Made by a program: the position numbers and the translations under genes. From Streptomyces iranensis (GTDB taxonomy: Bacteria > Actinomycetota > Actinomycetes > Streptomycetales > Streptomycetaceae): a stretch of 64,000 bases of DNA. The notes beneath the pieces were generated by a model. That model did not search any database, was not told where the DNA came from, and saw only the letters and a list, made by a program, of their open reading frames with translations. Positions 38,568-46,720 of the stretch are shown in pieces (position 1 is the stretch's first letter; each line of letters begins with the position of its first letter). The DNA lies in the NCBI RefSeq assembly GCF_017874715.1, contig NZ_JAGGLR010000016.1, positions 1 to 64,000 on the forward strand, read 5' to 3'.

Positions 38568-39602
38568 TCACTTCTTCTCGAGCTGGTTGGCCCACAGCTT
38601 CTTGTCGTCGACGTTCTCCTTGGTCACCAGCGGCGCCGGGAGCTGGTCCTCCAGGCCGTTCTCGATCTTGACGATCTTGGAGTCGTGGTCGGTGGGGCCG
38701 GGTTTGAACGTCTTGCCGTCCAGAGCGGCCTTCGCGTAGTTCAGGGCCCACTGGGCGTAGAGGTCGGCGGGCTGGGAGAGCGTGGCGTCGATCTTCCCGG
38801 AGCGGATCGCGTCCAGCTCCTCGGGTATCCCGTCGTTGGAGATGATCGTGATGTGCTTGGCCGAACCGGCGGGCTTCAGCAGCCGCTTCTGCTCCAGCAG
38901 CGCGAGCGTGGGCTGCAGGAAGGCGCCGCCCGCCTGCATGTAGATGCCGTTCACGTCCTTGTGCTGGGCCAGCAGGCTCTGCAGCTTGGCGGAGGCGACA
39001 TCGCCCTTCCAGTCGGTGGGCAGCTCATGCACCTTGATGCCGGGGTACTTCTTCTTCATGCAGGAGGCGAACGCCTGCGAGCGGTCCCGGCCGTTGATGG
39101 AGCTGAGGTCGCCCTGGAGCTCGGCGATCCGGCCCTTGCCGCCCAGCTTCTCGCCGAGGTACTCGCACGCCTTGGTGCCGTACGCCCGGTTGTCGGCGCG
39201 CACCACCATGTAGACCTTGCCGGAGTCGGGCCGGGTGTCCACGCTGACGACGGGGATCTTCTTCTCCTCCAGCTGCTCCAGGGTGGAGGAGATGGCCCCG
39301 GTGTCCTGGGGCGCCATGATGACCGCCTTGGCGCCCTGGTCGGTGAACGCCTGGACGTTGGCGACCAGTTTGCCGATGTCGTTCTGCGAGTTGGACAGCG
39401 GGAGCGCGGAGACCGTGCCCTTGTCGATGCCCTTCTCCAGGTACTGCTGGTAGGAGTTCCAGAAGTCGGTGTCCGTCCGCGGCATGTCGATGCCGACCTT
39501 GCCGCCGCCGGCGCCATTGCTCTCTCGGTTGCAGCCGGTGAGCGCTGCGACGGCCAGCAGCACGGCGCAGGCGGCGGTGCCGGTGGTGCGGAGTCTCGTC
39601 AT
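38568..39602 (-). CDS. Sugar-binding lipoprotein of the CUT2 transporter
   Basis: 344 residues, ATG start. Signal peptide with lipobox LTGC (Cys24). Peripla-BP type I fold (VGIDMPRTDTDFWNSYQQYL, AVIMAPQDTG, IPVVSVDTRPD, GIYMQAGGAFLQPTLAL, IISNDGIPEELDAI), as in ribose-type binding proteins. First gene of the transporter half of the operon; a 99-bp gap separates it from the SDR gene, so a second promoter is possible there. Confidence 0.92.
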   Translation of the reverse strand: MTRLRTTGTAACAVLLAVAALTGCNRESNGAGGGKVGIDMPRTDTDFWNSYQQYLEKGIDKGTVSALPLSNSQNDIGKLVANVQAFTDQGAKAVIMAPQDTGAISSTLEQLEEKKIPVVSVDTRPDSGKVYMVVRADNRAYGTKACEYLGEKLGGKGRIAELQGDLSSINGRDRSQAFASCMKKKYPGIKVHELPTDWKGDVASAKLQSLLAQHKDVNGIYMQAGGAFLQPTLALLEQKRLLKPAGSAKHITIISNDGIPEELDAIRSGKIDATLSQPADLYAQWALNYAKAALDGKTFKPGPTDHDSKIVKIENGLEDQLPAPLVTKENVDDKKLWANQLEKK

Positions 39603-39663
39603 CGAGTCCCGTCCTTGGTCGTTCCTGGGTCGAGTCGTGCGGGTGGTGCCGGCCTCGGGCGGA

Positions 39664-39703
39664 GGCGATTGTGCGGTTGTCTCAAGCGATCGGGCGGTTG
39701 TCT
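39664..39703. repeat. Tandem 20-bp direct repeat at the SDR stop codon
   Basis: Two copies of about 20 bp ending in GCGGTTGTCT (39663-39682 and 39684-39703) with few mismatches. The second covers the SDR stop codon, so the copy may have arisen by a local duplication of the gene end. Confidence 0.6.
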
Positions 39704-40478
39704 AGGAGGAGGCGGGGCGCAGCCGCAGCCCCTGCATCCCGCCGTCGACGGCCAGCGCGGTGCCGGTGACGGCCGCGGCGGCGGGGCTGGCGAGGTACGC
39801 GACGGCGGCGGCCACCTCGTCGGCGGAGACCAGCCGTCCGGTGGGCTGCCGGGCCTCCAGGGCGGCGCGCTCGGCCGCCGGGTCGGGGGCCTGGCCGAGC
39901 AGCCGGCCGACCCACGGGGTGTCCACGGTGCCGGGGTTGACGCAGTTGACGCGCACCCCTTCGCGGATGTGGTCCGCCGCCATGGCGAGGGTCAGCGACA
40001 GCACCGCGCCCTTGCTGGCGCTGTACGCGGCGCGCTGCGGAAGCCCCGCGGTGGCGGCGATCGAGCAGGTGTGGGTGATGGAGACGGCGCCGGGCCGGTC
40101 GGCCGCGGCGGCGCGCAAGTGGGGCAGCGCGGCCCGCGCGGTGCGGACCAGGCCCAGCACGTTGATGTCCAGCAGCCGGTGCCACTCCTCGTCGGAGTTG
40201 TCCTCGACGCTGCCGATCGCGCCGATGCCCGCGTTGCCGACGACGGTGTGCAGGGCGCCGAACTCGGCCACGGCCGCGTCCACCGCGGCCCTGACCCCCT
40301 CGTCGGAGGTGACGTCGGCCTTGAGCGGCAGCGTGCCGTCCGGGGCGCCCGACGGATCGCGGTCGAGCACGGCGACCCGCGCGCCCCGGTCGCGCAGCGC
40401 GGCGGCGATGGCGGCGCCGATGCCGGAGGCACCGCCGGTGACGAGCGCGGCCAGCCCTTCGAAGTCGCCGGTGGTCAC
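39702..40478 (-). CDS. Short-chain dehydrogenase (2-keto-3-deoxy-L-fuconate dehydrogenase candidate)
   Basis: 258 residues from a GTG at 40478 that overlaps the dehydratase stop (GTGA), with AGGAGG upstream. Classical SDR: cofactor motif VTGGASGIGAAIA, NAG in VVGNAGIG, catalytic Ser in HTCSIAATAG and YSASK (Tyr/Lys), and C-terminal GTALAVDGGMQG. In the non-phosphorylative fucose route an SDR oxidises 2-keto-3-deoxy-L-fuconate. An alternative is the first step, L-fucose dehydrogenation; the AKR fits that better. Confidence 0.85.
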   Translation of the reverse strand: MTTGDFEGLAALVTGGASGIGAAIAAALRDRGARVAVLDRDPSGAPDGTLPLKADVTSDEGVRAAVDAAVAEFGALHTVVGNAGIGAIGSVEDNSDEEWHRLLDINVLGLVRTARAALPHLRAAAADRPGAVSITHTCSIAATAGLPQRAAYSASKGAVLSLTLAMAADHIREGVRVNCVNPGTVDTPWVGRLLGQAPDPAAERAALEARQPTGRLVSADEVAAAVAYLASPAAAAVTGTALAVDGGMQGLRLRPASS

Positions 40479-41920
40479 TGGTGGTCCTCCTGAGGCTGTG
40501 CGGGTGCGGACGGTGCCGGTACGGGCTGGGCCGGTGCGGACGGTTCCGGTACGGGCTGGGCCGGTGCGGACTGGGCCGGTGCGGACGGTGCCGGTACGGG
40601 CGGTGCGAGGCGGGCCCGCCATTCGGGCCCGTCCGGATAGCGGTAGGCGGCGATCGACTCTGGGTACATACGGGCGGAGAAGCCCGGCGCGGTCGGAGCC
40701 CGGTAGCGGCCCGACTCGACGACCGCGGGATCGGCGAAGTGCTCGTGGAGGTGGTCGACATACTCGATGACCCGGTCCTCCCAGCTGCCCGAGACGGCCA
40801 CGAAGTCGAACATGGCCAGGTGCTGGACGAGTTCGCACAGCCCGACGCCGCCCGCGTGGGGGCACACCGGAAGTCCGTACTTGGCGGCGAGCAGCAGGAT
40901 GGTGAGGTTCTCGTTGACCCCGGCGACCCGCGCCGCGTCGATCTGGACGAAGTCCACCGCCCCGGCCTGGAGCAGCTGCTTGAAGACCACGCGGTTGGCG
41001 ACATGCTCACCGGTGGCCACCTTGACCGGCTGTCCGGCGCGGATGGCGGCGTGGGCGAGGACGTCGTCCGGGCTGGTGGGCTCCTCGATCCAGTGCGGGT
41101 CGTACGGCGCGAGGGCGCTCATCCAGCGCACCGCCTCCGCCACGTCCCAGCGCTGGTTGGCGTCCACGGCGATGCGCACATCGGGGCCGACCGCCTCGCG
41201 GGCGAGCCGCATCCGTCTGAGGTCCTCGTCCAGATCGGCCCCGACCTTGAGCTTGATCTGGCCGAAGCCGTCGGCGACGGCCTCCTGCGCCAGCTTGATC
41301 ATTTTCTCGTCCGAGTAGCCGAGCCACCCGGGCGAGGTGGTGTAGGCGGGGTAGCCCCGCTCGCGCAGCCGCGCGGCGCGCTCGGCGCGGCCGGGCTCGG
41401 CGGCGCGCAGGATGGCGAGCGCCTCCTCCGGGGTGAGCGCGTCGCTGAGGTAGCGGAAGTCGACCAGCTCGACCAGCTCCTCGGGCGACATCTCGGCGAG
41501 GAACTGCCACAGGGGCCTTCCGGCCCGCCGGGCGGCGAGGTCCCAGGCGGCGTTGACCACCGCGCCTGCGGCCATGTGCATGACGCCCTTCTCGGGCCCC
41601 AGCCAGCGCAGCTGGGAGTCATGGGTCAGCTCACGGTGCAGGGCGGCGAGATCGGCGGCCGTCAGGGGCGCGGGGCGGCCCACCACATGGGGGCGCAGGG
41701 AGCGGATGGCGGCCGCGGTGACATCGTTGCCGCGGCCGATGGTGAAGACGAAGCCGTGCCCCTCGGAGGCCGCCGCCTCCCCCGCGTCCGTGCGCAGCAC
41801 CACATAGGCGGCGGAGTAGTCGGGGTCCGGGTTCATGGCGTCCGAGCCGTCGAGCTGCTCCGAGGTGGGAAACCGGATGTCATGGACCTCGAGCTCGGTG
41901 ACGGATGGACGCTGACTCAA
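40475..41920 (-). CDS. L-fuconate dehydratase (enolase superfamily)
   Basis: 481 residues from the TTG at 41920 (GGGAGC upstream); an ATG at 41956 sits on the candidate operator and adds 12 residues. The N-terminus VTELEVHDIRFPTSEQLDGSDAMNPDPDYS and the block VDFRYLSDAL are characteristic of fuconate dehydratases (ENOSF1/FucD). Catalytic elements: Lys in IKLKVGAD, Asp in VDANQRW, Glu in EEPTSPDD, and CPHAGGVGLCELVQH. It makes 2-keto-3-deoxy-L-fuconate. The last 45 residues are an added Pro/Ala repeat tail. First gene of the catabolic operon. Confidence 0.88.
   Translation of the reverse strand: MSQRPSVTELEVHDIRFPTSEQLDGSDAMNPDPDYSAAYVVLRTDAGEAAASEGHGFVFTIGRGNDVTAAAIRSLRPHVVGRPAPLTAADLAALHRELTHDSQLRWLGPEKGVMHMAAGAVVNAAWDLAARRAGRPLWQFLAEMSPEELVELVDFRYLSDALTPEEALAILRAAEPGRAERAARLRERGYPAYTTSPGWLGYSDEKMIKLAQEAVADGFGQIKLKVGADLDEDLRRMRLAREAVGPDVRIAVDANQRWDVAEAVRWMSALAPYDPHWIEEPTSPDDVLAHAAIRAGQPVKVATGEHVANRVVFKQLLQAGAVDFVQIDAARVAGVNENLTILLLAAKYGLPVCPHAGGVGLCELVQHLAMFDFVAVSGSWEDRVIEYVDHLHEHFADPAVVESGRYRAPTAPGFSARMYPESIAAYRYPDGPEWRARLAPPVPAPSAPAQSAPAQPVPEPSAPAQPVPAPSAPAQPQEDHQ
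40497..40615 (-). repeat. Pro/Ala repeat tail of the fuconate dehydratase gene
   Basis: Repeats of about 27-30 bp built from GGTGCGGACGG and TCCGGTACGGGCTGGGCC blocks. On the coding strand they encode PAPSAPAQ and PEPSAPAQPV units just before the stop codon. In-frame and absent from the enzyme fold proper. Confidence 0.8.
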
Positions 41921-41952
41921 TGGGGGCTCCCTGAAACGATGCGCGAGAGAGA

Positions 41953-41983
41953 ACATCGGACCTTTCGCGATGATCCGATGTAT
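41953..41983 (-). promoter_or_regulatory. Inverted-repeat operator before the catabolic operon
   Basis: Half-sites ACATCGGA (41953-41960) and TCCGATGT (41974-41981) are perfect inverted copies 13 bp apart. The second is part of ATCCGATGTAT, the exact complement of the motif before the FadR-type regulator gene. Confidence 0.65.
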
Positions 41984-42174
41984 AGCGCTGCCCTAAGGGT
42001 TTCGTCCAGGGGTGCGTCCGAACTTTCGGAGGACAGATCGGATGAATCTCTTAGTACTCCTGGACAGGGGCTGCGGCCGGGGCCCCGGAAAGCCGTAGGC
42101 TTGGGTGGCACGCAATGGGAAACTGCAGCTGGAGGCGGCACCATCCGTCCGCCCCGGTCGGAAGGAGGCGCTGG

Positions 42175-43407
42175 GTGATCGAGCTTGAGGGGGTTCCCGA
42201 GCTGATCGACCCGGTCATGATCTGTGCCTTCGAGGGCTGGAACGACGCCGGAGACGCCGCCTCGGCCGCGGTCGGGCACCTGGACCGGGAGTGGAAGGGC
42301 GAGGTCTTCGCCTCGCTCGACGCGGAGGACTACTACGACTTCCAGGTGAACCGGCCCACCGTCGCCCTGGAGGGCGGTGTGCGCAAGATCACTTGGCCGA
42401 CGACCCGGCTCTCGGTGGTCCGGGCGGACACCGGGGAGAAGTCGCGGGACCTGGTGCTGGTGCGCGGTATCGAACCGAGCATGCGCTGGCGGTCGTTCTG
42501 CAACGAGATCCTCGGCTACGCCCATGAGTTGGGCGTGGAGATGGTCGTCATCCTCGGCGCGCTGCTCGGCGACACCCCGCACACCCGGCCGGTGCCGGTC
42601 AGCGGGGTCACCTCCGACCCGGACCTGGCCCGCAGCCTCGATCTGGAGGAGACCCGCTACGAGGGCCCGACCGGGATCGTCGGGGTCCTCCAGGAGGCGT
42701 GCGCCCATGCCGGCGTCCCGGCGGTGAGCCTGTGGGCGGCCGTGCCGCACTACGTCTCGCAGCCGCCGAACCCGAAGGCCACCCTGGCGCTGCTGAACCG
42801 CCTCGAGGACCTCATCACGGTGCGCATCCCCCTCGGCGAGCTGACCGAGGACTCGCGGGCCTGGCAACTGGGCGTGGACCAGCTGGCCGCCGAGGACAGC
42901 GAGGTCGCCGAGTACGTCCAGTCGCTGGAGGAGGCGCGGGACACCGCCGAGCTGCCCGAGGCGTCCGGCGAGGCCATCGCCCGCGAGTTCGAGCGCTATC
43001 TGCGGCGGCGCGACGGCCAGCCCGGCCCCGCAGGCGGCCACGCGACCGAGAGCGGCGGCCTGGAGGGCGGCACGGGAGGTCCGGGCGCCCCCTATCTGCG
43101 CGACCCCTCCACCGGCCACGGGCGGCCGCGCAAACCGTCCCCCAAGGACGAGGTGGCCAAGGACGACGACGCCGAGGACACTGGCGGCGGCACCGAGGAC
43201 GGGGCCAAGGACGTGGCCGGGGCCAAGGACGCCGACAGCGCCGAAGAGGCGGACGACAGCCGGGAGGCGGACGACGCCAAGGAGGCGGACGACAGCCAGG
43301 AGGCGGACGACGGCCAGGGCGCCGAGGACCGGGACGCCTCCCGCCGCGATGAGGGCGGCACGGACCGGGGTGGCGACGGGGACGAGGGGTCCGGCTCCGA
43401 CCGGTAA
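42175..43407 (+). CDS. PAC2-family protein, ParJ-like
   Basis: 410 residues from the GTG at 42175 with GGAAGGAGG; an upstream ATG has no such site. Residues 1 to about 280 are a PAC2 (proteasome-assembly-chaperone-like) domain: CAFEGWNDAGDAAS, LVRGIEPSMRWRSFCNEI, GALLGDTPHTRPVPV, SLWAAVPHYVSQPPNPKA. A long acidic tail follows with repeats of EADD(S/A)xx. In S. coelicolor the gene between glpD and mshC (SCO1662, from memory) is parJ, which controls ParA polymerisation during sporulation; this is the likely orthologue by position and family. Confidence 0.75.
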   Translation: MIELEGVPELIDPVMICAFEGWNDAGDAASAAVGHLDREWKGEVFASLDAEDYYDFQVNRPTVALEGGVRKITWPTTRLSVVRADTGEKSRDLVLVRGIEPSMRWRSFCNEILGYAHELGVEMVVILGALLGDTPHTRPVPVSGVTSDPDLARSLDLEETRYEGPTGIVGVLQEACAHAGVPAVSLWAAVPHYVSQPPNPKATLALLNRLEDLITVRIPLGELTEDSRAWQLGVDQLAAEDSEVAEYVQSLEEARDTAELPEASGEAIAREFERYLRRRDGQPGPAGGHATESGGLEGGTGGPGAPYLRDPSTGHGRPRKPSPKDEVAKDDDAEDTGGGTEDGAKDVAGAKDADSAEEADDSREADDAKEADDSQEADDGQGAEDRDASRRDEGGTDRGGDGDEGSGSDR

Positions 43408-43499
43408 CCACGGCCGCCGCGCACGGCGCACGACGCCACACCAGGCACGCCGCGCACGCCACGTACGCGCCACGCACGCCACGCACGAGACAGCGAGAA

Positions 43500-43528
43500 G
43501 CCCGCGCCGGGAGGACCCCGGCGCGGGC
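43500..43528. terminator. Bidirectional terminator between parJ-like gene and mshC
   Basis: Perfect 12-bp inverted repeat (43500-43511 and 43517-43528) with a 5-nt loop in the 161-bp convergent gap. Before it, 43430-43490 holds short CACGCCACG-type direct repeats without coding potential. Confidence 0.75.
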
Positions 43529-43568
43529 TCATGCGTTCACCGCCGCGGCGCGGCGCCCCGACGACGCG

Positions 43569-44798
43569 TCAGAGGGCCACGCCCAGCAGCGCGTCCACGG
43601 CGCGCGAGACCAGACCGGGCGCCCCCTCGTCCGTACCGCCGGTGGCCGACTGCGCGGCGGCCCAGCGGTCGACGGCGGCCAGGGCGGCCGGGGAGTCCAG
43701 GTCGTCCGCGAGCGCCTCGCGGATCTCCTCCACCAGCGCGTCCGCCGACCGCCCGTCGGGCCGCGAGACGGCGGCACGCCAGCGGTCGAGGCGCTCCTCG
43801 GCCTCCCGCAGCAGCCCGTCCGTCCACTCCCAGTCCGAGCGGTAGTGGCGGGCCAGCAGCGCGAGCCGTATGGCCGCCGGGTCGACGCCGTCGCGGCGCA
43901 GCGCCGAGACGAAGACCAGATTGCCCTTGGACTTGGACATCTTCTCGCCGTCCAGGGCGACCATCCCGGCGTGTACGTACGTCTTGGCGAACGGCCGCTC
44001 ACCGGTGAGGACCTGGGCGTGCGAGGCGCCCATCTCGTGGTGCGGGAAGGCGAGATCGGATCCGCCGCCCTGCACGTCGAAGCCCATGCCGAGGTGGTCC
44101 AGGGCGATGGCCACGCATTCGATGTGCCAGCCGGGGCGGCCGCGGCCGAGCGATCCGCCGTCCCAACTCGGCTCGCCGTCACGGGCGGCCATCCACAGCA
44201 TCGGGTCGAGGGGGCTCTTCTTGCCCGAGCGCTCCGGGTCGCCGCCGCGCTCGGCGGACAGCAGCCGCATGGCCTCGGCGTCGAGCCGGCTGACCGAGCC
44301 GAAGGAGGGGTCGGACTCCACGGAGAAGTAGATGTCGCCTTCGAGTTCATAGGCGGCGCCCAGGTCGCGCAGCCGCTCCACGAGCGGCACGATCCCCGGT
44401 ATCGCCTCGACGGCGCCGATGTAGTGCCGCGGGGGCAGCATCCGCAGGGCCGTCATGTCCTCGCGGAAGAGGGCGGTCTCGCGCTCGGCGAGGGCCGTCC
44501 AGTCGTCGCCGTTCTCCTGCGCCCGCTCCAGCAGGGGATCGTCGACATCGGTGACGTTCTGGACGTAGTGCACCTGGCGCTTGGTGTCGAGCCATACGCG
44601 CTGAACGAGGTCGAACGCGTTGTAGGTCGCCGCATGACCCATGTGGGTCGCGTCGTACGGGGTGATCCCGCAGACGTAGATGCGCGCGACGGGACCGGGG
44701 GTCAGGGTGATCCGTTCCCCGGTCGCGGTGTCGTGAATGCTCAGGTCGCGGCCACTGCCGGGCAGGGCGGGAACCTCAGAAGCGGGCCAGGCATACAT
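43569..44798 (-). CDS. mshC: Cysteine:1D-myo-inositol 2-amino-2-deoxy-glucopyranoside ligase
   Basis: 409 residues from the ATG at 44798 (MYAWPASEVPALPG). It is a class I tRNA-synthetase-like fold related to CysRS: zinc cysteine in YVCGITPYDATHMGHA with the HIGH-type sequence HMGH, zinc ligands in WHIECVAI and FPHHE, and KMSKSKGN. It lacks the CysRS anticodon domain and has the length of MshC. It joins Cys to GlcN-inositol in mycothiol synthesis, the actinobacterial thiol. Confidence 0.95.
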   Translation of the reverse strand: MYAWPASEVPALPGSGRDLSIHDTATGERITLTPGPVARIYVCGITPYDATHMGHAATYNAFDLVQRVWLDTKRQVHYVQNVTDVDDPLLERAQENGDDWTALAERETALFREDMTALRMLPPRHYIGAVEAIPGIVPLVERLRDLGAAYELEGDIYFSVESDPSFGSVSRLDAEAMRLLSAERGGDPERSGKKSPLDPMLWMAARDGEPSWDGGSLGRGRPGWHIECVAIALDHLGMGFDVQGGGSDLAFPHHEMGASHAQVLTGERPFAKTYVHAGMVALDGEKMSKSKGNLVFVSALRRDGVDPAAIRLALLARHYRSDWEWTDGLLREAEERLDRWRAAVSRPDGRSADALVEEIREALADDLDSPAALAAVDRWAAAQSATGGTDEGAPGLVSRAVDALLGVAL

Positions 44799-45065
44799 GC
44801 AATGAGCGTAACCGGATGCAGCGTCCGTATACGAACCGGACCAGTGGTGTTGGCCGGATGGGCGGTCTTGCGCGGACGTCCGCGAGCTGCTTGAGCTGCC
44901 CGATCCCCGCTCCAGGGACTCCGGGCGGGGGCCCGGCGGGCCCCACCCGGCCCCGGAACGAGCGGGCCCCTGGCGGGGTGGCGGTCGCGGCACCAGGGAC
45001 CCGGAACGGGCGGCTCCACGGACCCGGAGCGGGCCGGTCCACCAGGCCGGAGCGGGCCCATCCGG
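44799..45065. other. Intergenic region with degenerate GC repeats
   Basis: 267 bp. Three diverged copies of ACCCGGAACGGGC-type sequence at about 44998-45058 and a GGGCCCCACC/GGCGGGGTGG pair near 44938-44980. I see no ORF with a ribosome-binding site. It contains the mshC promoter. Confidence 0.4.
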
Positions 45066-46043
45066 TCAGACCGGCGGCCAGGGGATGGCTGGCCACTGGC
45101 CACTGGGCTCGGGGTGCCTTCCGGTCCGCAACAGCGCGGCGACACGGGCCCGCAGGGCCTCGATCTCGGCCCCGGTGATCAGCTCCGCCAGCCGGGCGCT
45201 CAGCGGGCCGCCGTCGGCCAGCTCCCCCGCCAGCCGGCGCAGCACCTCCAGCACATCGTCCGGCAGCGGCTCCCCGGCCCAGCCCCACAGCAGCGTGCGC
45301 AGCTTGTCGTCGGCGTTGAAGGTCACTCCGTGATCAATCGCATAGAGCCGGCCACCGGCCGCGGGCAGCAGATGGCCGCCCTTGCGGTCGCCATTGTTGA
45401 TCACTGCGTCGAGGACGGCCAGCCGGCGCAGCCGTACGTCGTCGGCGTGGACCAGCAGCGCCGTACGGCCCTCGCCCACCTCGGCGTAGCCCACGGCCTT
45501 CCAGCCGGGGCCCGGCTCATCGCCCTCGACGAGCGCGAGCAGCTCCGCTCCCCGGGTCTCCTCCGAGCCGTCGCCGTCCGGCCCGCCGTCGGCCCCCTCC
45601 GGCCCGTCGGTGGCCGTCTCGACCTCCACCCAGAGCTGGCACATCCCCTGCCCGTACGGCCCGTCGCGCAGCACCGTGGGCGGCACCAGGCCCCACCCGG
45701 TGGCCTCGGAGATCTCGTACGCCGCGACCTCGCGCTGGGCGAGCGTGCCGTCCGGGAAGTCCCACAGCGGCCGCTCCCCGGCCACCGGCTTGTAGACGCA
45801 AGGGGCGCTGTGGCCCTCGTACTCGACCGTGCAGTACAGCACCGCGTTGGACGCCTCCCGGACCCGGCCGCGCACCGTCAGCTCCCCGAGAGCCAGCAGC
45901 TCGGCCGGGGGCAAGAGGCGCGAAGCCTCCGTTGAGGGTGGTGGGAGACGGGTGTGCAAGGGGCGCGAAGCCTCCGTTGAGGGTGGTGGTGGGAGACGGG
46001 CGGGCGTCAGGCTCCGCGGCGGTATCCGTTCTGGCGCGGACAT
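45066..46043 (-). CDS. PI3/4-kinase-like protein, actinobacterial SCO1664 type
   Basis: 325 residues from the ATG at 46043, which has GGAGGG 6 nt upstream and overlaps the DUF3090 gene by 37 bp. The first 45 residues are a Pro-rich repeated segment (RLPPPSTEASR twice). The rest is a HipA/PI-kinase-like domain: CVYKPVAGERPLWDFPDGTL (nucleotide-binding Lys), REVAAYEIS, and the catalytic-loop-like VINNGDRKGGHLL and YAIDHGVTFN. The activity is not established for this family. It forms a coupled pair with DUF3090. Confidence 0.8.
   Translation of the reverse strand: MSAPERIPPRSLTPARLPPPPSTEASRPLHTRLPPPSTEASRLLPPAELLALGELTVRGRVREASNAVLYCTVEYEGHSAPCVYKPVAGERPLWDFPDGTLAQREVAAYEISEATGWGLVPPTVLRDGPYGQGMCQLWVEVETATDGPEGADGGPDGDGSEETRGAELLALVEGDEPGPGWKAVGYAEVGEGRTALLVHADDVRLRRLAVLDAVINNGDRKGGHLLPAAGGRLYAIDHGVTFNADDKLRTLLWGWAGEPLPDDVLEVLRRLAGELADGGPLSARLAELITGAEIEALRARVAALLRTGRHPEPSGQWPAIPWPPV
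45917..46000 (-). repeat. 36-39 bp direct repeat in the PI-kinase-like gene
   Basis: Copies at 45917-45952 and 45962-46000 differ by one GGT insertion. They encode two RLPPP(P)STEASR units in the N-terminal segment. Confidence 0.8.
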
Positions 46044-46597
46044 ACGTGTCCCTCCGGGTCGAGCGGCAGACTGCACAGCGGGCAGGGCGGCCGGCCGGCG
46101 TTGACGACCTCCAGGGCGCGCTTGGCGAACGCGCGCGCCTGCGTCCCGGTGAGCCGCACCCGCAGCATGGGCGGGCCGTTCACATCGTCCTGGAGCAGCC
46201 GCTCCTCGGCCTCGGCCAGGTCCTCCTCGGACTCGGCCTCCAGCTCGACCAGCGCCTGCGCCTCGACGATCATCCGCTGTTCCTCGCCGTCCCAGGCGAG
46301 TGCCATGGTGCCGACCCGGAACTCCTCCTCAACGGGGACTTCCAGCGGTCCGGTGTCGCCGACTTCGGTCGGTGCGACGGCGGGGACCGGGGCGTTTCCG
46401 CCGGTGCGCCGCACCACCTCGTCCAGCAGCTCGTCTATCCGCTCGGCCAACGCGGCGACCTGCGTCTTCTCCAACGCGACACTGGTGGTCCGGCTACCGG
46501 CGGACGCCTGCAGGAAAAAGGTACGGCGACCAGGCAGCCCGACCGTACCGGCGACGAAACGGTCCGGCGGGTCATAGAGGAACACCTGACGGGACAA
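46007..46597 (-). CDS. DUF3090 family protein
   Basis: 196 residues with a TTG start preceded by GGAGCAGG. Opening SRQVFLYDPPDRFVAGTVG and the Arg-rich GRRTFFLQA are typical of DUF3090, a family confined to actinobacteria. The C-terminus has a small zinc ribbon (CPLCSLPLDPEGHVCPR). In many actinomycetes it sits with the PI-kinase-like gene, the phosphoglycerate-mutase-like gene and mshC, as here. Biochemical role unknown. Confidence 0.9.
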   Translation of the reverse strand: MSRQVFLYDPPDRFVAGTVGLPGRRTFFLQASAGSRTTSVALEKTQVAALAERIDELLDEVVRRTGGNAPVPAVAPTEVGDTGPLEVPVEEEFRVGTMALAWDGEEQRMIVEAQALVELEAESEEDLAEAEERLLQDDVNGPPMLRVRLTGTQARAFAKRALEVVNAGRPPCPLCSLPLDPEGHVCPRQNGYRRGA

Positions 46598-46720
46598 CGT
46601 CCTGCTCCATTTGGTTCGACTGCTCGGCTGACTGACTGCTGACCGCTGGGTGTCATGACCGCCCGGTCACGGCTGTCACGGCGCCCTCGCACCGCGGCAC
46701 CACCCTACTGCGCACAGCGA

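Noticed and set aside
40481..40615. CRISPR-like short regular repeats near 40500
   Set aside because: The repeats are contiguous without unique spacers, and are in-frame coding repeats of the dehydratase tail.
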